Below are positions 54,932 to 63,030 of a DNA stretch of 64,000 nt, one piece after another. The stretch covers positions 2,274,501 to 2,338,500 of the forward strand of contig NZ_CP031013.1 in NCBI RefSeq assembly GCF_003711205.1, in the 5' to 3' direction. The notes under the pieces were generated by a model, which saw only the letters and a program-made list of their open reading frames with translations, did not search any database and was not told where the DNA came from. Position 1 is the first letter of the stretch, and each line of letters starts with the position of its first letter. A program made the position numbers and the translations under genes. The stretch comes from Polaromonas sp. SP1 (GTDB lineage Bacteria > Pseudomonadota > Gammaproteobacteria > Burkholderiales > Burkholderiaceae_C).

Positions 54932-55378
54932 CTACTGCCGCACGCCGCGCAGGTACTTCACCAGGATGGTTTCATCACGGGGATGGTGTTCACGAGAGAC
55001 GGGTGTCAGTTGGGCCAGCACACACAGCCATTCATTGCCCACGCGCACATAGGTGTCGGTGTAGCAGGTCATTCCATGTGTCTCTACGCCGCCGATCACG
55101 CGGACCCATTGGTTGGTCGCGCCCACGAGCGCGACATCGCCGTACACGTTGATGCGCTGGTCCCTCATGTCCCAGTAGGTGATGACATCAGGATCGAACC
55201 CCTTGGCCCAGTGCCCAAGGTAGGTGGCACGGTCAATGTGATTGCCTGCGCTGTAGACAGCCCTGAATCCGGGATGAAGCATGGCGTCGTGGGACGCCAC
55301 ATCATTGGTGACGAAGTTGTGGATGAAGCGCTTGTTGAGGGCGCTCAAGACGTCGAGGTCCTGTAAATTTTTCTGCAT
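54932..55378 (-). CDS. NTF2-like (SnoaL/DUF4440-type) protein
   Basis: The 148-residue protein has the cone-shaped NTF2 fold pattern: an N-terminal helix LNKRFIHNFVTNDVASHDAML, ATYLGHWAKGFDPDVITYWD, IRVYGDVALVGATNQWVRV-type strands and ETHGMTCYTDTYVRVGNEW. Members range from isomerases and dehydratases to ligand-binding proteins; no catalytic set is evident. It is the last of four minus-strand genes (hydrolase, patatin, Sel1-like, NTF2-like), 18 bases after the Sel1-like gene. Confidence 0.82.
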   Translation of the reverse strand: MQKNLQDLDVLSALNKRFIHNFVTNDVASHDAMLHPGFRAVYSAGNHIDRATYLGHWAKGFDPDVITYWDMRDQRINVYGDVALVGATNQWVRVIGGVETHGMTCYTDTYVRVGNEWLCVLAQLTPVSREHHPRDETILVKYLRGVRQ

Positions 55379-55396
55379 GGCATAGAGGGGAATTGC

Positions 55397-55726
55397 TCAG
55401 TCGGCCTGCGGGCCCACCATGTTCATGAGAAAGCTCGCGCCGGTACGGCCGGCCATGGCCGCCTGCATGAACAGTTCACGCGCCTTGGGCACGTTACGCT
55501 GCACCTGCTTTCCAAAGACATCCTCGCCGTAGAAGAGCATGAAGCCCGCGCGCTCGGCGGCTTCGGCGTCGCCGGCCTCGGCCAGCTGGCGGTACAGGGT
55601 GAGCGAACGACCGTACTGGCCGGTGTAGTACGCCTGATGCGCCTGGGCGAGGGTCACGCTGTCGGCTGCGAGGCTGCTGGTGTGAAGGGTCACGGCCAAT
55701 GCCGCGAGGGTGAGGGCTTTCAGCAT
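55397..55726 (-). CDS. Small exported Sel1-like repeat protein
   Basis: The 109-residue protein begins with a signal peptide (MLKALTLAALAVTLHTSSLA). One to two Sel1-like helical repeats follow (AHQAYYTGQYGRSLTLYRQL, then AEAGDAEAAERAGFMLFYG and NVPKARELFMQAAMAGRTGA). Such repeats mediate protein contacts. The start at 55726 gives the signal peptide; an upstream in-frame ATG at 55759 would add a hydrophilic leader and precede a run of nine G/C. It lies 42 bases after the patatin gene. Confidence 0.78.
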   Translation of the reverse strand: MLKALTLAALAVTLHTSSLAADSVTLAQAHQAYYTGQYGRSLTLYRQLAEAGDAEAAERAGFMLFYGEDVFGKQVQRNVPKARELFMQAAMAGRTGASFLMNMVGPQAD

Positions 55727-55768
55727 TCGGGTTCCTGGTTGCTGGGGGGGGGTGAACAAAAAAGAAAG

Positions 55769-56689
55769 TCAGATAGCGAGGGCAAATTGCGCTGCACCCG
55801 CGCCCGAAAGTGGCGAGGGGCCGACACAAGCGCCTTCCAGCGCAGCGACGATCTCCGGCAGCTCGCGCTCACACGCCTGCCAGCCGGCATCAAAGAGGTA
55901 GGGCATGGCCGATGTGTCCCACAGCCCGACGTGCTGGTCCAGCTGCAGATCGATGCTGATGAGGCGTTGCCCTGAGGCGCGCGCCACGGCGATGCGCGCA
56001 TCCATCAGGTTGTTGATCAGCGTCGTGCTGGTTTGCGCCACCATGCGCGAGAGCCTGTCGATGCGGCGTGGCATGGCGCCGGCAAAACCCAGCGTGATGA
56101 CCACGCGCGCATCGGCCGCTGCCGCCAGCGGCAGCGGGTCGGAGATGACGCCGTCCACCAGCCGCCGTCCGTCGATTTCCACACTCGGAAAGATGATGGG
56201 CAGCGCCATGCTGGCGCGCACGGCGTGCGCCACACGGCCGGTGGTCAGCACCACCGGCTTGCCATCGGCGGCGTTGGTAGCGGCCACACGCAGCGGCGTT
56301 GGCAGCGACTCCAGCCGCGCATCACCGAATGCGGCTTGCACCCGCTGCGCGATCAGCGCGTCATCGCGCATGGCAAAGCCGGTGCCGAAGCCGGCAAGGC
56401 TGGGCGCGATTACCTGCAGGTACGAGCGCCAGCGGCGCTGCTGCGTCAGTTCGGGGGACCATAGGGCGGTGGCGGCGCGCAGGGCTTCATCGCCTTCCAT
56501 GCCCATCGCAATCTGCGCGCCGAACAGCGCGCCCGAACTGCAGCCGGCCACCAGGTCCGGCCGGATGCCTTCACGCGCCAGCCGCCCGGCAATGCCGATG
56601 GCGGCGATGCTTCGAACGCCGCCGCTGCCCAGGACCAGCGCCAGCCCGTGCCCGCGGCCCGCATGGGGCAGCGTGTTACCGGGCCGCAT
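55769..56689 (-). CDS. Patatin-like phospholipase family protein
   Basis: This 306-residue protein (ATG 56689; an ATG at 56725 is the alternative) has the patatin elements: the oxyanion motif GSGGVRSIAAIGIAG, the nucleophile elbow GCSSGALFGAQ (G-x-S-x-G) and the catalytic Asp in VDGVISDPLPLAAA (DG). ASMALPIIFPSVEIDGRRL is typical of bacterial members. It would hydrolyse acyl esters of lipids in the cytoplasm or at the membrane; there is no signal peptide. Its start overlaps the stop of the alpha/beta hydrolase gene. Confidence 0.88.
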   Translation of the reverse strand: MRPGNTLPHAGRGHGLALVLGSGGVRSIAAIGIAGRLAREGIRPDLVAGCSSGALFGAQIAMGMEGDEALRAATALWSPELTQQRRWRSYLQVIAPSLAGFGTGFAMRDDALIAQRVQAAFGDARLESLPTPLRVAATNAADGKPVVLTTGRVAHAVRASMALPIIFPSVEIDGRRLVDGVISDPLPLAAAADARVVITLGFAGAMPRRIDRLSRMVAQTSTTLINNLMDARIAVARASGQRLISIDLQLDQHVGLWDTSAMPYLFDAGWQACERELPEIVAALEGACVGPSPLSGAGAAQFALAI

Positions 56690-57644
56690 GGCCTTGGGCC
56701 TTGCCGCTGACAAAGTCCACCACATGCGTGATCACGGCCGCGTTGCGCACCACCAGCTGGTGGCCCAGGCCGCGTGTTCCGCGAAAGCAGGCGCGCGGCG
56801 CCGCCCCGGCCACGGCCAGCCCGTGTGCAACGGGAATTTCCTTGTCATCCTGGTCGTGAATCACGAGCAGCTCAAGGCCGGCGTTGCGCGCCATGTCCAC
56901 GACGGACATGCGGCTCCAGTCCAGCCGGCCCCCGTAGCGCTGCACCTGCATGTCGCGCACGCGCTGCATCACCGCGGGGCTCAGGCCCACCTGATCGGCA
57001 AACGCATCCAGAAACCAGTTGAAGTGCTCAAAGGTGCTGATGAGGACCATCTTGCGTGTATCGACACCCCAGTCGCGGGCCGCATAAAGCGCCATCGCGG
57101 CGCCGAATGAGTGCGCGACGATGGCGTGCAGCGAACCCGCGTTGGCGGCCACAGCGGCTATCGAGCGCGCGAATTCAACGAGGTCGGTGGTCCGGCCCGA
57201 CGAGAACCCGTGTGCGGGCGCGTCAAAGGCGATGACGCGGTAGCCTGCATCCACCAGCGGCTGCACCATGCGGCCCATGTGGGTGGCGTGAGAGCCCCAG
57301 CCATGCACCAGCAGGATGGCGGGGCCGTGACCCCATTCATACACGGACAGCTCATTGGCGCCGCACGTCAGTTTCCGGTGAAGTGACCGCTTGCGGAGCA
57401 GCACATGCCAGTCGCGCACATCGGGGCGGGGTGGGCGTGCCAGCAATCCGAACGCCAGGTGCGCCGCCACCGTGGGGGCGTACTTGCACAGGCCTGCAAA
57501 GACGGCCCGCATGGCGCGCGTTTTCCGCGTCTGGGCAAAACGTCCCACGCGCCGCGGTACGGGCGTGGATGCAGATTTGGATGTGGGTGATGCGGCCGCA
57601 AGAGCGGCGGGTGTGCCGGTTTCAGGGGAAAGCTCATAGTTCAT
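56676..57644 (-). CDS. Alpha/beta hydrolase
   Basis: The 322-residue protein has an alpha/beta-hydrolase fold: GPAILLVHGWGSHATHMGR (oxyanion HGW), VIAFDAPAHGFSSGR, the nucleophile in HAIVAHSFGAAMALYAAR, the acid in LLVIHDQDDKEIPV and the catalytic His in LGHQLVVRN. The first 100 residues are a basic leader. It heads a minus-strand operon with a patatin-like lipase, so ester hydrolysis of lipid-like compounds is plausible. A 14-bp motif shared with the diiron gene pair lies about 80 bases upstream. Confidence 0.86.
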   Translation of the reverse strand: MNYELSPETGTPAALAAASPTSKSASTPVPRRVGRFAQTRKTRAMRAVFAGLCKYAPTVAAHLAFGLLARPPRPDVRDWHVLLRKRSLHRKLTCGANELSVYEWGHGPAILLVHGWGSHATHMGRMVQPLVDAGYRVIAFDAPAHGFSSGRTTDLVEFARSIAAVAANAGSLHAIVAHSFGAAMALYAARDWGVDTRKMVLISTFEHFNWFLDAFADQVGLSPAVMQRVRDMQVQRYGGRLDWSRMSVVDMARNAGLELLVIHDQDDKEIPVAHGLAVAGAAPRACFRGTRGLGHQLVVRNAAVITHVVDFVSGKAQGHAAR

Positions 57645-57722
57645 GTCGTGTCCTTCAATGGGTTCGTGCGCAGGCCGGGGTGTAGGGGTACGGTGAATTT
57701 ACCGGCGCGAACCCGAAAGTGA

Positions 57723-57736
57723 CATGTGAAATTGGT
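57723..57736 (-). promoter_or_regulatory. Candidate operator shared with the diiron gene pair
   Basis: On the minus strand this reads ACCAATTTCACATG, identical over 14 bp to 61850-61863 upstream of the ferritin-like gene. With flanks the match is 18 of 20 (GGNATNACCAATTTCACATG). It lies about 80 bases upstream of the alpha/beta hydrolase start. Confidence 0.45.
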
Positions 57737-57747
57737 AATGCCGGCGG

Positions 57748-59490
57748 CTACAGGCCCTGCAAGGCGGCCAGCAAATGCGTGCTGGACACCGGCTTTGTGA
57801 GCAGCGCAAGCTGGTGCTGCTGCGCGGCGGCGCGCAAGGAGGCATTGGTCTCGCCGCTGATCAGCAGAACCTTCTTGCCGAGTTCGCGCATGGCCAGTGC
57901 CACGTCCAGCCCCGAGGCGTTGTGGGGAAGCCTGGCGTCGCAGATGGCGACCTCGCCGTAGCCGGCCTGGTTGTGCGCTTCGGCGGCCGTCTCGACATGC
58001 TGCACCTGCAGGCCCCACGAGCGCAGCAGCTGCGCTGTGGCGCTGGCCACCAGGGAGTCGTCTTCCACCAGCAGCACCTCGCGCATGGCCAGTTCGGGCA
58101 GCGCCGGTGCGGTCATGTCATCGGGCAGCGGCAGGAGCTCTCCGGGCGCCGACTCCAGGTAACGCAGGCCCTCATCAAGGAGCAGGACCGGCTCCGGCGC
58201 AGCGGTCTTTTTCAGCTTGACGCTCATGCAGCAACCGCGGCCCAGGGCCGAGCGGACTTCGATATCCGCCTCCATCAGCAAGGTGAAGCGCCTGGCAATC
58301 GCCAGGCCCAGCCCCAGGCCTTGCCGGCGGTCGCGCGAGTCATTGCCGATCTGCACGAACTCTTCAAAGATTTTTTTCTGCGCGTCGGCGGCAATGCCGA
58401 CGCCGGCATCGCGCACCTGCAGCAGCCACTTGTCGCCGCTGCTGCGCACGGCCACCACCACAGATGCGCCCGGCGGTGAAAACTTGATGGCGTTGTCCAG
58501 CAGGTTGGACAGCACGCGCATCAGCATCAGGTCGTCGGCCATGGCATGGCAGCCGGGTTTGACCAGCGCGACGATGCGAACGCCCGCCAGCTCGGCCGTG
58601 GCGCTGTGCTGCATGACCAGTTTGGAAACCAGGGGCGCGAGCTCGCAGGCCCGCATGTCGGCCTGCACCACGCCCGAATCCATGCGCGTGAGGTCCAGCA
58701 CCTGGGACAACAGGTCGTCCAGCGCCCGCCATGACTGGCTGATGCCCTCGACCGCCCGCTGGGCCACGATGTCCTGCGACTTCTGGCTGAGCCTGGACAG
58801 CGGGTCCAGGTAAAGGCCGATGGCGTGCACGGGCTGGCGCAGGTCGTGGCTCACCGCGGCAAAGAAGCGCGATTTCGTCAAGCCCATGGCGGCCACCGCA
58901 TCGGTGGCCGCCTCGGCGCGGCGGCGCTGCTCATACTGAAAGCGCACGCTGGCGTCCTGCGCGCGCGACATGAACACCATGGTCACCGCCATCATCATCC
59001 CGCCTATCCCCATCAGCATGAGCAGGGTGTTGTCCTGCGCGCCTTCGATGACGAAGCGGATCGATGTGGGGAAGATCGCCAGGAACAGCGCAATGGCCGT
59101 GCGCGCCGGGTCACCCGTCAGCCGCACGGTGATCATCGTGCCGTTGCCCAGCAGATAACTCATGAGCACGGCCTGGATCGGCAGGTTGCCGGGCACATAT
59201 AAAAAGTAGCAGGAGCTGCCGACGAAGGCCATCAACACCCACATGTAGATGCGGTAGACGCGCTTGCGCTGCTCCCGCGGCCGCGCCCTGAACAGCGGCC
59301 TCTGCACGTGCCAGTGGCGAACCGCGCTGATGGCGGCGATCACACCAAACCAGGCCACCGCCTGCTGCCACGGCAACACGGTGGAAAACATCACCGCGCA
59401 CAGGATCTCGCAGCAGCGCAGCGCGACAAGAGAGGTGGTGTGCTGTGCGCTGTCTTCCGGGTCCGGCCGCTCGTCCTGCGGCTGTGTCAT
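57748..59490 (-). CDS. Hybrid sensor histidine kinase/response regulator
   Basis: The 580-residue protein has about six membrane helices (residues about 20-175, for example LMLMGIGGMMMAVTMVFM). A HisKA domain with the phospho-acceptor in FFAAVSHDLRQPVHAIGLYL follows, then a HATPase domain (N box NLLDNAIKFSPPG, G boxes DAGVGIA and GLGLGLAIARR) and a C-terminal receiver (LLVEDDSLVASATAQLLRSW, phospho-Asp in AICDARLP, LTKP). No periplasmic sensor domain of note is visible, so it may sense through the membrane part. It overlaps the LuxR-type regulator gene by four bases (ATGA). Confidence 0.92.
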   Translation of the reverse strand: MTQPQDERPDPEDSAQHTTSLVALRCCEILCAVMFSTVLPWQQAVAWFGVIAAISAVRHWHVQRPLFRARPREQRKRVYRIYMWVLMAFVGSSCYFLYVPGNLPIQAVLMSYLLGNGTMITVRLTGDPARTAIALFLAIFPTSIRFVIEGAQDNTLLMLMGIGGMMMAVTMVFMSRAQDASVRFQYEQRRRAEAATDAVAAMGLTKSRFFAAVSHDLRQPVHAIGLYLDPLSRLSQKSQDIVAQRAVEGISQSWRALDDLLSQVLDLTRMDSGVVQADMRACELAPLVSKLVMQHSATAELAGVRIVALVKPGCHAMADDLMLMRVLSNLLDNAIKFSPPGASVVVAVRSSGDKWLLQVRDAGVGIAADAQKKIFEEFVQIGNDSRDRRQGLGLGLAIARRFTLLMEADIEVRSALGRGCCMSVKLKKTAAPEPVLLLDEGLRYLESAPGELLPLPDDMTAPALPELAMREVLLVEDDSLVASATAQLLRSWGLQVQHVETAAEAHNQAGYGEVAICDARLPHNASGLDVALAMRELGKKVLLISGETNASLRAAAQQHQLALLTKPVSSTHLLAALQGL

Positions 59491-60188
59491 AGCCGGTCGG
59501 TGTCCAGCTGCGCGGCCTGCGTGCGGTTGGACACCTGCAGGGCCTTGAAGATCTCGCTCATGTGGTTCTTCACGGTGCCTTCGCTGATGCCCAGCGTATT
59601 GGCGATCTGCTTGTTGCTCATGCCCTGCTGCACCAGGCGCCGTATTTCTTCCATGCGGGGGGTCAGCGTCACGTCGGGGCGACCGGGGCTGAAGATGGAC
59701 TGGACATATGGCAGCTTCAAGCCCTGCAGCGCCGCTTCGATGGCTGCGCAGGTATGCGCCTGCGGCGCGCTCTTGGGGATGAACGCATGCACCGTGGGGA
59801 TGGCCATCGTGCGCCTGACGACCTCGGGCGAGGTGAGTGCCGAGATCACGACCAGCGGCAGCTGCGGCCGCTGCCGCGCCAGCTCGGCAAGCCGGTATCC
59901 TTTTTCCATGCCCGGCATGTTCAGGTCCACCAGCGCCAGCTTTGCGCCGGCATGCTGCGCGGCAGCCCGCAATAGCGAGTCGCCGTCATGCGCGTCGACG
60001 ATCTCTGCGCCATGCAACATGTGGCCGACCAGCAAGCGGATGCCGTCGCGCACCAATGCGTGATCGTCGGCGACGATCACGCAAGGCCGCTGCGAGGGCG
60101 CGTCCGCGGGCTGTGCCGTGGAAGGTGAGTGGCTCGATGCGGCGAGCGTCTCGCCGTCCGCGATGTTGTCCTTGAGTTCGTACTGCAT
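59487..60188 (-). CDS. LuxR/NarL-family response regulator
   Basis: The 233-residue protein has an N-terminal receiver (VIVADDHALVRDGIRLLVG, phospho-Asp in ALVDLNMPGME) and a C-terminal LuxR HTH (LTPRMEEIRRLVQQGMSNKQ, then TLGISEGTVKNHMSEIFKAL). The ATG at 60188 is chosen because upstream frame sequence is not receiver-like. It is translationally coupled to the hybrid kinase and so probably its output. The candidate targets are the flanking lipase operon and the diiron pair, which share a 14-bp motif. Confidence 0.92.
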   Translation of the reverse strand: MQYELKDNIADGETLAASSHSPSTAQPADAPSQRPCVIVADDHALVRDGIRLLVGHMLHGAEIVDAHDGDSLLRAAAQHAGAKLALVDLNMPGMEKGYRLAELARQRPQLPLVVISALTSPEVVRRTMAIPTVHAFIPKSAPQAHTCAAIEAALQGLKLPYVQSIFSPGRPDVTLTPRMEEIRRLVQQGMSNKQIANTLGISEGTVKNHMSEIFKALQVSNRTQAAQLDTDRL

Positions 60189-60454
60189 GGGATGTGTATC
60201 TGTTAGTGCGCACCGGGGGCGCAGGTGCATCGGTGCACCGGGCGTGGAGCTTAGTCGCGCCATGCACAGCACACAAGTTATTGTTCTAGATACAATCCGC
60301 CGCCCACCCATCGCTGCCCCTCAGGGCGGGTTGCAGATTCAGGTAAAAAATACCCAAAACCAGATGCGCGGAATCAGGGCAACTGGCGCCCGGATATCTT
60401 CATCGCGCCCTGCCGCAGCGCCAGCCGCCGTGCGGGCACAGGGTCCGGTTTAAC

Positions 60455-61780
60455 TCAGTTCGCCGCCGCGCGGCGTACTTTCTCCAGGGCGCCTTTCAGG
60501 GTCTCCAGCGGCACCGAGCAGATCATCAGGCGCAAGGCCTGCGGCACATGGCGGGTTGCTGCGAACGGCTCTGCGGTGACCACCAGGACGCCGTCGTCCT
60601 TGAGCTGGGCGGCCACCTCATCGGCGCGCAGTCCCTGGGCCAGCGTGATCCAGACAATGTAGGACGACGGGTAGGCGCTGATGTCCAGGCCCCGCAACAC
60701 ACGCCGCGCCAGTTGCTGGCGCTCCCGCGCATCGCGGCGCTTGTCTTCTTCGAGCGCGTCGACCACGCCGGTTTCAATCCAGCGGCAGGCCAGGGTGACG
60801 GTGAGTGTGGGGGCGCTCCAGGCCGTCAGGCGGATGGCGCGCTCCAGTTCCGGAACCAGCTCCGGCGGCGCGGCCATGTAGCCGATGCGCAGGCCGGCGG
60901 CCACGCTTTTGGAGAGGCCGGTGACGTACACCGTGCGCTCCGGCGCCAGCGTGAAGACAGGCACCGGCGCCGGCTCCACCAGGAAGGCATAGGTGCCGTC
61001 CTCGATGATGAGGAAGTCGTGGCGGCGCGCCAGCTCCACCAGGCGCCTGCGGTCCTTGAGCAGCATGACGGAGCCGAGCGGGTTGTGCAGTGTCGGCATC
61101 ACGTAGGCCGCGCGTACGCGGCGCCGCTTGCACAGGCGCGCCAGCGCGTCCATGTCCATGCAGCCGTCCACCGACGGCACGGGCAGGAGCTCCAGCAGGT
61201 ACTCCTGCGCCAGGGCCATCATGCTGGAGAAAGTCAGCGCGTCCACGGCCAGCGCGTCGCCCGGTTTGAACAGCGCCATCACGCTGGCCGACAGGCCCTG
61301 CTGCGCGCCGCTCACGACCAGAACCTGCTCGGCCGGAACGCGGATGCCCCGGTTGCGCAGGTGCCTGGCCAGCGTGGCACGCTCATGCGGCCTGCCGCCG
61401 GGCGTGCCGTAATGGAGCAGTGCGTCGATGTCGCCAGAGGTGGCCAGGCTGCTCAGACCTTCTCGCAGCAGCGGTGCCAGGCCCGGCAGCGAGGGGTAGC
61501 CGTAGGTCAGGTCCACCACGGCGGAGGAAGCGTCCTCGACCACCATGCCCGGCGAACGCGGCAGGCTCGCATCACGCACAAACGTGCCACGGCCTGTTTC
61601 CCCGACGACGAGACCGCGCAGCTCCAGCTCGGCATACACACGCGAGGCGGTGGCCAGCGCCAGCCCATGCGCCTGCATCAGCGCGCGCACGGTGGGCAGT
61701 TGCGTGCCGGGGGTGAGCTTGCCGCACTGGATGTCGGCGGCAATGCCGTCGGCGATGGCGTTATAGCGGGTAGTGGGCAT
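60455..61780 (-). CDS. MocR-type regulator (GntR HTH fused to aminotransferase domain)
   Basis: The 441-residue protein has a GntR winged HTH (YNAIADGIAADIQCGKLTPG, LPTVRALMQAHGLALATASR, GRGTFVRDA). A fold-type-I aminotransferase domain follows, with VVSGAQQGLSASVMALF, YVMPTLHNPLGSVML, FLIIEDGTYAFL and the PLP Lys in YVTGLSKSVAAGLRIGYM. MocR proteins regulate vitamin B6, GABA or taurine genes, and some control divergent transcription units. Here it diverges from the ferritin-like gene with a gap of about 216 bases and is the nearest candidate regulator. Confidence 0.92.
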   Translation of the reverse strand: MPTTRYNAIADGIAADIQCGKLTPGTQLPTVRALMQAHGLALATASRVYAELELRGLVVGETGRGTFVRDASLPRSPGMVVEDASSAVVDLTYGYPSLPGLAPLLREGLSSLATSGDIDALLHYGTPGGRPHERATLARHLRNRGIRVPAEQVLVVSGAQQGLSASVMALFKPGDALAVDALTFSSMMALAQEYLLELLPVPSVDGCMDMDALARLCKRRRVRAAYVMPTLHNPLGSVMLLKDRRRLVELARRHDFLIIEDGTYAFLVEPAPVPVFTLAPERTVYVTGLSKSVAAGLRIGYMAAPPELVPELERAIRLTAWSAPTLTVTLACRWIETGVVDALEEDKRRDARERQQLARRVLRGLDISAYPSSYIVWITLAQGLRADEVAAQLKDDGVLVVTAEPFAATRHVPQALRLMICSVPLETLKGALEKVRRAAAN

Positions 61781-61849
61781 GGCGTGATTCGGGTTCAGGA
61801 CATTTCATTCTTTGTACCAGACAGGTGGGCCGGTCACGCCTGGGGTATG

Positions 61850-61863
61850 ACCAATTTCACATG
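61850..61863 (+). promoter_or_regulatory. Candidate operator shared with the hydrolase-patatin operon
   Basis: ACCAATTTCACATG, identical to the minus-strand sequence at 57723-57736. It lies between the MocR gene and the ferritin-like gene, about 135 bases upstream of the chosen start. Confidence 0.45.
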
Positions 61864-61997
61864 GCCGGAAAAGTCGCCTTCACCAATGATGGGCGTCTTT
61901 TCTCCTGATGTAAACCATTCATGACCCAACCATGCCCTCTTTTCACCATCCCTTCCCCCCGCTCTTTTACCGGTATGCGGACATCGGGCGGGAGCCG

Positions 61998-62966
61998 ATG
62001 AGACCCGCAGCCATCACCACACTTTCAAAATCAAGAATGACCACGACATCCACACCGGCCGACCCCTATGCGAAATGCATTGCAGCGTCCAGACGCATCC
62101 GCTGGGACATTGACCGCGACGTGATCCGCGGCCGCGAGTTCGACTTTTCAAAGCGCTTCCTGCCCGACGGGCTGTCGCGCGTCAGCCGGCTCGGCTTTCT
62201 GACGCTGCAGGAGGAATTGCGCCTGAGCCAGGTGCAAGGCCGTACCTACGCCAACATGTTTGGACTGGTCGAGCGCTTCATCGCCATCAAGATGCTGGAG
62301 GTCAGCCGCCATCACTGGTTCGGCGACCAGGTGGCGCTCGAAGCGCTGGTGCGCTTTACCGACGAAGAGCTCAAACACCAGGAGCTGTTTCGCCGCATCG
62401 AGCACCTGGCCGGGGCGGGCATGCCGGGCGGTTACCAGTTCAAGCCCACGGCCAACGACGTGGCCGCGCAGGTACTGCAGGCATCCACCTGGGCCGTGCT
62501 GGCGCTCACCTGCCATATCGAGTTGTTCACGCAAGTGCACTACCGCTACAGCATTGACCCGGACGAAGAAATTTCGGAGCTCTACAAGGACGTGTTTCTT
62601 TTTCACTGGAAAGAAGAGTCCCAGCACGCGCTGCTGGACGAGCTGGAATGGGAGCGCGAGAACGAGCGCATCTCGCATGTAGAACGGAACAAGGCGGTGG
62701 ACGACCTGATCGCGCTGGTGCTCGCGGTGGACGGAATTGTGCAACTGCAGTCGCGCGCCGATGCCGACTACTTCATCAGTACCTGCGACCGGTCGCTGAC
62801 TGCCCACCAGGCCGCAGAGGTAGCCGCCGGCTTGCTGGACGCCTACCGCTGGCAGTACATCGTCTCCGGCATTCAGGACCCGCGCTTTGCCCGCATCCTG
62901 GCGCAGATGGTGACCACGGACCAGATGAAGCGCATCGAGTCTGCCCTGCAACCCTTGACGAGGTGA
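61998..62966 (+). CDS. Ferritin-like diiron-carboxylate protein of unknown function
   Basis: I do not recognise a characterised family, but the sequence shows the ferritin-like diiron ligand set. Counting from the ATG at 62037, it has Glu79 (MFGLVERFIAIKM), Glu111-x-x-His114 (DEELKHQELF), Glu162 (TCHIELFTQVHY) and Glu194-x-x-His197 (KEESQHALLDELEWE): E, ExxH, E, ExxH in a helical protein. This would suit an oxygenase/oxidase such as the AurF/CmlI N-oxygenase-like or fatty-acid-desaturase-like proteins. I chose ATG 61998 for its GGGAG Shine-Dalgarno (322 residues). It is followed by a haem-oxygenase-like gene, 64 bases later. Confidence 0.72.
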   Translation: MRPAAITTLSKSRMTTTSTPADPYAKCIAASRRIRWDIDRDVIRGREFDFSKRFLPDGLSRVSRLGFLTLQEELRLSQVQGRTYANMFGLVERFIAIKMLEVSRHHWFGDQVALEALVRFTDEELKHQELFRRIEHLAGAGMPGGYQFKPTANDVAAQVLQASTWAVLALTCHIELFTQVHYRYSIDPDEEISELYKDVFLFHWKEESQHALLDELEWERENERISHVERNKAVDDLIALVLAVDGIVQLQSRADADYFISTCDRSLTAHQAAEVAAGLLDAYRWQYIVSGIQDPRFARILAQMVTTDQMKRIESALQPLTR

Positions 62967-62980
62967 ACAGCCCCGGAACA

Positions 62981-63028
62981 TTTCGTTTTTTCTTTCTTTC
63001 CTCCTTCTTTTTTTACTTTTTCTTCACC
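62981..63028 (+). other. Polypyrimidine tract before the haem-oxygenase-like gene
   Basis: The 64-base gap between the two diiron-type genes contains about 48 bases that are almost only T and C, with 29 consecutive pyrimidines at 62986-63014. No Shine-Dalgarno precedes the next ATG. Such U-rich leaders may bind ribosomal protein S1 and aid initiation, or mark a transcript end; no GC hairpin precedes it. Confidence 0.6.
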
Positions 63029-63030
63029 CA

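Noticed and set aside
55743..55753. Run of nine G before the Sel1-like gene as a phase-variation switch
   Set aside because: It lies between genes, upstream of the preferred start codon, so slippage would not change a reading frame; only an effect on expression would be possible.
60189..60454. Possible small gene or regulatory RNA in the gap between the response regulator and the MocR gene
   Set aside because: No open frame with a start signal, no convincing stem-loop and no clear promoter pair was found.
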